A DNA stretch of 30,339 nucleotides from Saprospiraceae bacterium (lineage in GTDB: Bacteria; Bacteroidota; Bacteroidia; Chitinophagales; Saprospiraceae), in the NCBI GenBank assembly GCA_016710625.1, contig JADJVK010000037.1, forward strand, positions 1 to 30,339, given 5' to 3'. Under the pieces are notes generated by a model that was not told the DNA's origin, did no database searches, and saw nothing but the letters and a program-made list of their open reading frames with translations. Shown here in pieces: positions 26,645 through 30,339 of the stretch (positions are counted from its first letter, which is position 1; the number at the start of each line of letters is the position of its first letter). The position numbers and the translations under genes were made by a program.

Positions 26645-26776
26645 TTAGTTTAATTTTTCATGCAACCATTGTCCAAAAGTATATCCATTTTTAATTAAAT
26701 AAAATATAGAAATTAATATTATAAAAATAAATAGGATTTTCACTACTTTCGATTTTAAATAATCTTCTTTTAACAT
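26645..26776 (-). CDS. Small single-pass membrane protein, 43 residues
   Basis: A minus-strand frame from ATG 26774-26776 to TAA 26645-26647. The basic N-terminus MLKEDYLKSK is followed by one hydrophobic helix (about 12-28, VVKILFIFIILISIFYLI) and a short tail NGYTFGQWLHEKLN. The balanced composition, a clean start and stop, and a tail with Gly, Trp and His suggest a real micro-protein. It faces the AraC gene convergently and lies 33 bases after the metalloprotease stop on the same strand. Function unknown. Confidence 0.5.
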   Translation of the reverse strand: MLKEDYLKSKVVKILFIFIILISIFYLIKNGYTFGQWLHEKLN

Positions 26777-26809
26777 TTTTAGAAATATTTTAATTGTTAT
26801 TTAATTTTT

Positions 26810-28921
26810 TTAATTACAAATTATTATCTTCTCTGTTGACAAAGTACCATTTTCAGTAAATATTTTAATATAGTAAACACCTGTCAACAGATGGTTTCGA
26901 TCATTTATTTTAAATGAGCTTATATGATCATTATGTGTTAAACTATCAAACGATTCTATTAATTTTCCATCTGTATTATACAGATTTGCAAAGTATCTAA
27001 TTTTATCATTAGAATTTATTTCAATTTTAATTTCTCCATTAAATGTAGGATTTGGATATATTTTAATAATTGGAGATTCTATTTCATTGATAGAATTTAA
27101 ATTTTCATCATTTATATTAATTTCATCAATATAAAAATTATTTGCATCAACTTGTTTCGAATCCACTTTAAACAGAAACCTCAATTTTAAACTTGGCTGT
27201 TTCGTAGCAACATTACTAAAAGAATTAATAATTACCTTTTTCCAATTATTATTTTGAGGAATATAATAATCATTAAAAACGCCTCCAGTATTATTTGCCA
27301 TGATTTGAGTTTGAGGGACATTAAACAGATTTTCCAAGTCTGCCCACAGTCTAAACTATATTGTATTCTAAATGAATCAATTGGTTTGCATTTTTCTTAG
27401 CATAAGAATAATAATATGATAAAACTGGTTTTTCAATATTTGATAAATCGAAAAATGGAGTTTCAAAATAATCATAGTTTCCACTTAGATTATTATTCCC
27501 AAAATTTTCTAAATAAAATGATCCTTTTGTATTATTTGCACCAACATTATTGTTAATAGCCCATTTTACAGTATCATTATTTGTATTAAAAATATTTAAA
27601 TCTTTATCAGAATTTAAATCATCAAATCCATATGATATTGGAATTTTTTTACCATTTGAACCATCAACTACATTTATTTTTTGAATAATACTATCAACTC
27701 CATTCTGATTAGATACAATTAATTTAATATCATATTCTCCAATTTCTAGAAATTGAATATCAATAATTGGATCTTTCGAAGTACTTGGATTACCTCCGTT
27801 AAATTGCCAAATGATTTGACTACCATTTTTCCTGCTTGACTCGTATTAATAAATTTTGCACTTTCTCCTTTGCAAATAACATTTTTTGAGCTACTAAAAC
27901 TAGCTTTTGGTTGACAATTTACATTTCCAAGTAATCCAGTTGAAACTAGATTGCTATCACTTACTAGGATATTCCGAAAATTAATACCAGATAATATTGT
28001 ATTGTGCATAAAATCCTTTTGTCCATTCGTAAACATTAATTTACAAGGTGTATAATCCATATAATTTTGCCAATTCTCCGAAATATTACTATTACAAACT
28101 TTTGCATTTATTGGAGAACAAACTGTAAAACCTTTTGTAATTGGGGTGTCATCTACAAAATCATCACCACATGCAACCCCTGGTGCATTTGTAACTCCCC
28201 AAATATGAGGTATGCCAAACCAATGACCAACTTCATGAGTTAATACTCTAGAATTTGCAATTGTTGCAGTCCCAATAGAACCAACTAAATTGGATTGACA
28301 AACAATAGCATCAGCATTTTGAGGAATACTAGTTCCTGGAAGAAAAGTGTAAGCAGGAGCAATATTTATCGATTTAACTACATATATATTCAAATATTTT
28401 TCTGGGGGCCAAGTATATATGAAATAATCTAAATCATTTGCATCCCAATTAGTCTTTTCAGAAAAATATCTTATTATTCCGTTTGTACATTTTCCAAAAG
28501 GGTCTATTGAAGCTAATTCAAACTCAAAACCTATATCAGCAATATTGTTTTTATAATCTGAAATTACCATGGTAGTGTCATTATTTTTCTTTTGATAATC
28601 ACGATTCAAAATTCTAATCTGATCTATAATTTGAGCATCACTTATATTTTCAGTTCCTCCTAAATGTAAAATATGGAAAACAACTGGAATTCTAAATGAG
28701 ATAGGAGATCTATTCAAATCATGTTTTATTTGTTTAATATTTGGTTCTCTTTTAAAATTTTCAATAAATTTATTGTATTTGTCAAATAGATCTGGATTTT
28801 TATCAAACCATTGTTTTGTTACAATATGTTGACCACAAAAATCTAAATTTTGAGAATTAATTTTTGTATTAGAATTAATAATCAAGATGAAAAAAAATGC
28901 TATAAATAATTTAAGATTCAT
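26810..28921 (-). CDS. M43 (pappalysin-type) metalloprotease with PKD and C-terminal sorting-like domain (frameshifts)
   Basis: Secreted zinc protease of about 704 residues when restored. Signal segment 1-23, then the catalytic domain with HEVGHWFGIPH (229-239; His229, Glu230, His233, His239) and the Met-turn NYMDYTP, the MEROPS M43 pattern, plus conserved Cys. Next a PKD-like domain (CKGESAKFINTSQAGKNGSQ after repair, IDIQFLEIGEYDIKLIVSNQ), a jelly-roll-like segment, and a C-terminal IYPNPTFNGEIKIEIN sorting-like domain. The frame breaks at the T-runs 27826-27830 and 27330-27333 and near 27372-27378; one added base at each joins the pieces. Exported protein turnover or nutrient release is inferred. 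It lies 33 bases from the small membrane protein and 110 bases from the receptor gene. Confidence 0.87.
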
Positions 28922-29031
28922 AATTAATTAGATTATAAAAAATTGATAAATAAAATATTTGAAAATTTATATAAATATGTTAATTCTTGAAAAGTCAATA
29001 CTTATAGAAAAAAGTTATAAATAATTCTACC

Positions 29032-30339
29032 TTAAATTTTCACTCTACTTTTCTCCAGATCAGCTCCGCCAACTTTTCTTGTTTTCAGTTTTTCTCCTTT
29101 ATTGAATTGATATGAAAAAGAAATTGTTGCTATTCTTGAATCTAGAAAACTAAACCAATTTGCTGTTGCATTCTTTATATTTCTGATTTCTCCAGCAACT
29201 TGGTTAGTGTAAAAAATATCTGAAATATTTAATTTAAGCGTCCCTTTTTGATTTAATACTTTTTTTGCAATTCCCAATCTTACACTCCAGATAGGGTCTA
29301 TTGTAAATTGTCCAGAAAGAATTTTAGACTGGAAACTTCCTGCCAATTCACCACTCCAATTTTTACCAAAATTAAAAAGATTTGTAGGTGTTATTATAGT
29401 GTACCATCTGCTTGCATCCAGATTTTCAGAATAAATCTTACTTTTAAATGATACATTATTTATAGCCCCATAAAATTGAATATTCCATCCTTTCATTATT
29501 AATTGAGTACCACTTATTGAAAATCCAAAATCTTTTTGTTCTTCAAAATTACCTGGACGACTATACCAAGTGCTTCCTTTTTTGTTCATTAGTTTCATTT
29601 ATAACATCCTTTATTATAGTTATACTCTAAAGCAAAATTCCAATTGTTATAAAGTATATGAAAATTCAGTATGATATGAAAATGTAGGTCTAAGAAAAGG
29701 ATTACCTCCATATAATGTATAATTATCTAATGGATAGGTAAATGGATTCATATCTTTATATGCAGGTCTATCTATTCTTCTTCCAAATGTGAAGCCCAAA
29801 AACATGCTGTTTTAGTGAATCTAAATTATATTGAAGAAATAATGTTGGAAATAAATTTGTATAATTTCTCTTAATAGTTGAATCTTTGAAAATGGATTTC
29901 CAAACTGAAAACCATCAATAATAGTATTTTCTACTCTTAACTCAATTTGATATGAAAACTTTGAAAACTCTCTAGAATGATTGACATATGCAGCATTGAT
30001 ATTTTCATTATAATTAAAATTATTTGAAAAAATATAATTTGGAACTAATTGTCCATTTACAACATCTGAAAAATCAGCTATATTTTTTGCCTTTATTCCA
30101 CTAATTTTAGTACCAACCTCAATTTTACCTCCATTATTCAAAAAATGATTATAATCTAACTTAATACTTTGAATATTTATATTAGATGGCAAATTTGATG
30201 TTAATGTTGTATAATTATTCATCAAAGTATCCAAAATATTGTATATTTTATTATCAAGTACTTGATGTATTTGCATTTTGTAGTTTAAAATATCAAAATT
30301 CAAGTTCAATTCATTTCCCGATTTACCAAATTTTCTGGA
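29032..30339 (-). CDS. Outer-membrane beta-barrel receptor, partial (frameshifts)
   Basis: C-terminal part of a TonB-dependent-receptor-like barrel (OMP_b-brl_3 type); the N-terminus is beyond the right edge, and the frame is open through 30339. The lower part, restored, gives FGRRIDRPAYKDMNPFTYPL and YTLYGGNPFLRPTFSY, family landmarks, then strands such as GFSISGTQLIMKGWNIQFYG and the end WFSFLDSRIATISFSYQFNK, with a terminal strand of alternating aromatic residues. At least four one-base breaks lie between 29590 and 29860, and the piece from about 29,821 upstream is in another frame. The cargo is unknown. The N-terminal plug was not seen. Confidence 0.8.

Noticed and set aside
1..30339. tRNA, rRNA or CRISPR array
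   Set aside because: I found no cloverleaf-like or rRNA-like segment and no regularly spaced repeats. The repeated words in the WG gene are protein repeats.

Overview
The window looks like two unrelated pieces of bacterial DNA joined near 11,360-11,385. By eye, bases 1 to about 11,360 are roughly half G+C. They carry envelope-sugar genes, a long WG-repeat protein, a ChpS/ChpB-type toxin-antitoxin pair and hemL. No gene there fixes the phylum. From about 11,370 to the end the DNA is about 30% G+C and clearly Bacteroidota: five proteins end in type IX secretion (T9SS) sorting domains, a sixth has a similar tail, and there is an outer-membrane beta-barrel receptor, a YHYH-family pair and a Bacteroidota-style ECF sigma factor. 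At the join, two 5'-truncated genes meet head to head, so an assembly chimera is the simplest reading.

Layout, left part: NAD-dependent epimerase (-), then divergently an aminotransferase, a glycosyltransferase, a TPR protein and an unknown protein (+), closed by a terminator near 4,930. On the minus strand follow a secreted WG-repeat protein, a lipoprotein, the toxin-antitoxin pair with a palindromic operator, hemL and a truncated IPT/TIG-like protein.

Layout, right part: a truncated gene and gene debris, dapB plus an antiporter, and a T9SS tail-fibre-like protein ending at a strong terminator. Next comes a tightly packed run of ten genes (15,327-25,617) ending at another strong terminator: ECF sigma factor, single-pass anti-sigma candidate, Spy/CnrX-like metal sensor, MbnP-like copper protein, MbnH-like di-haem peroxidase, multicopper oxidase, two thioredoxin-fold proteins, a sulfatase and two paralogous YHYH proteins. 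I read this as a copper-responsive, exported copper-handling operon. It is the most interesting part of the window. After it come an AraC regulator, a 43-residue membrane protein, an M43 metalloprotease and a beta-barrel receptor cut by the right edge.

Caution: at least 25 single-base breaks, mostly a missing base in a homopolymer, split otherwise intact genes on both sides of the join. This pattern fits an unpolished read or assembly better than mass gene decay. I merged the pieces and gave the break position for each gene.
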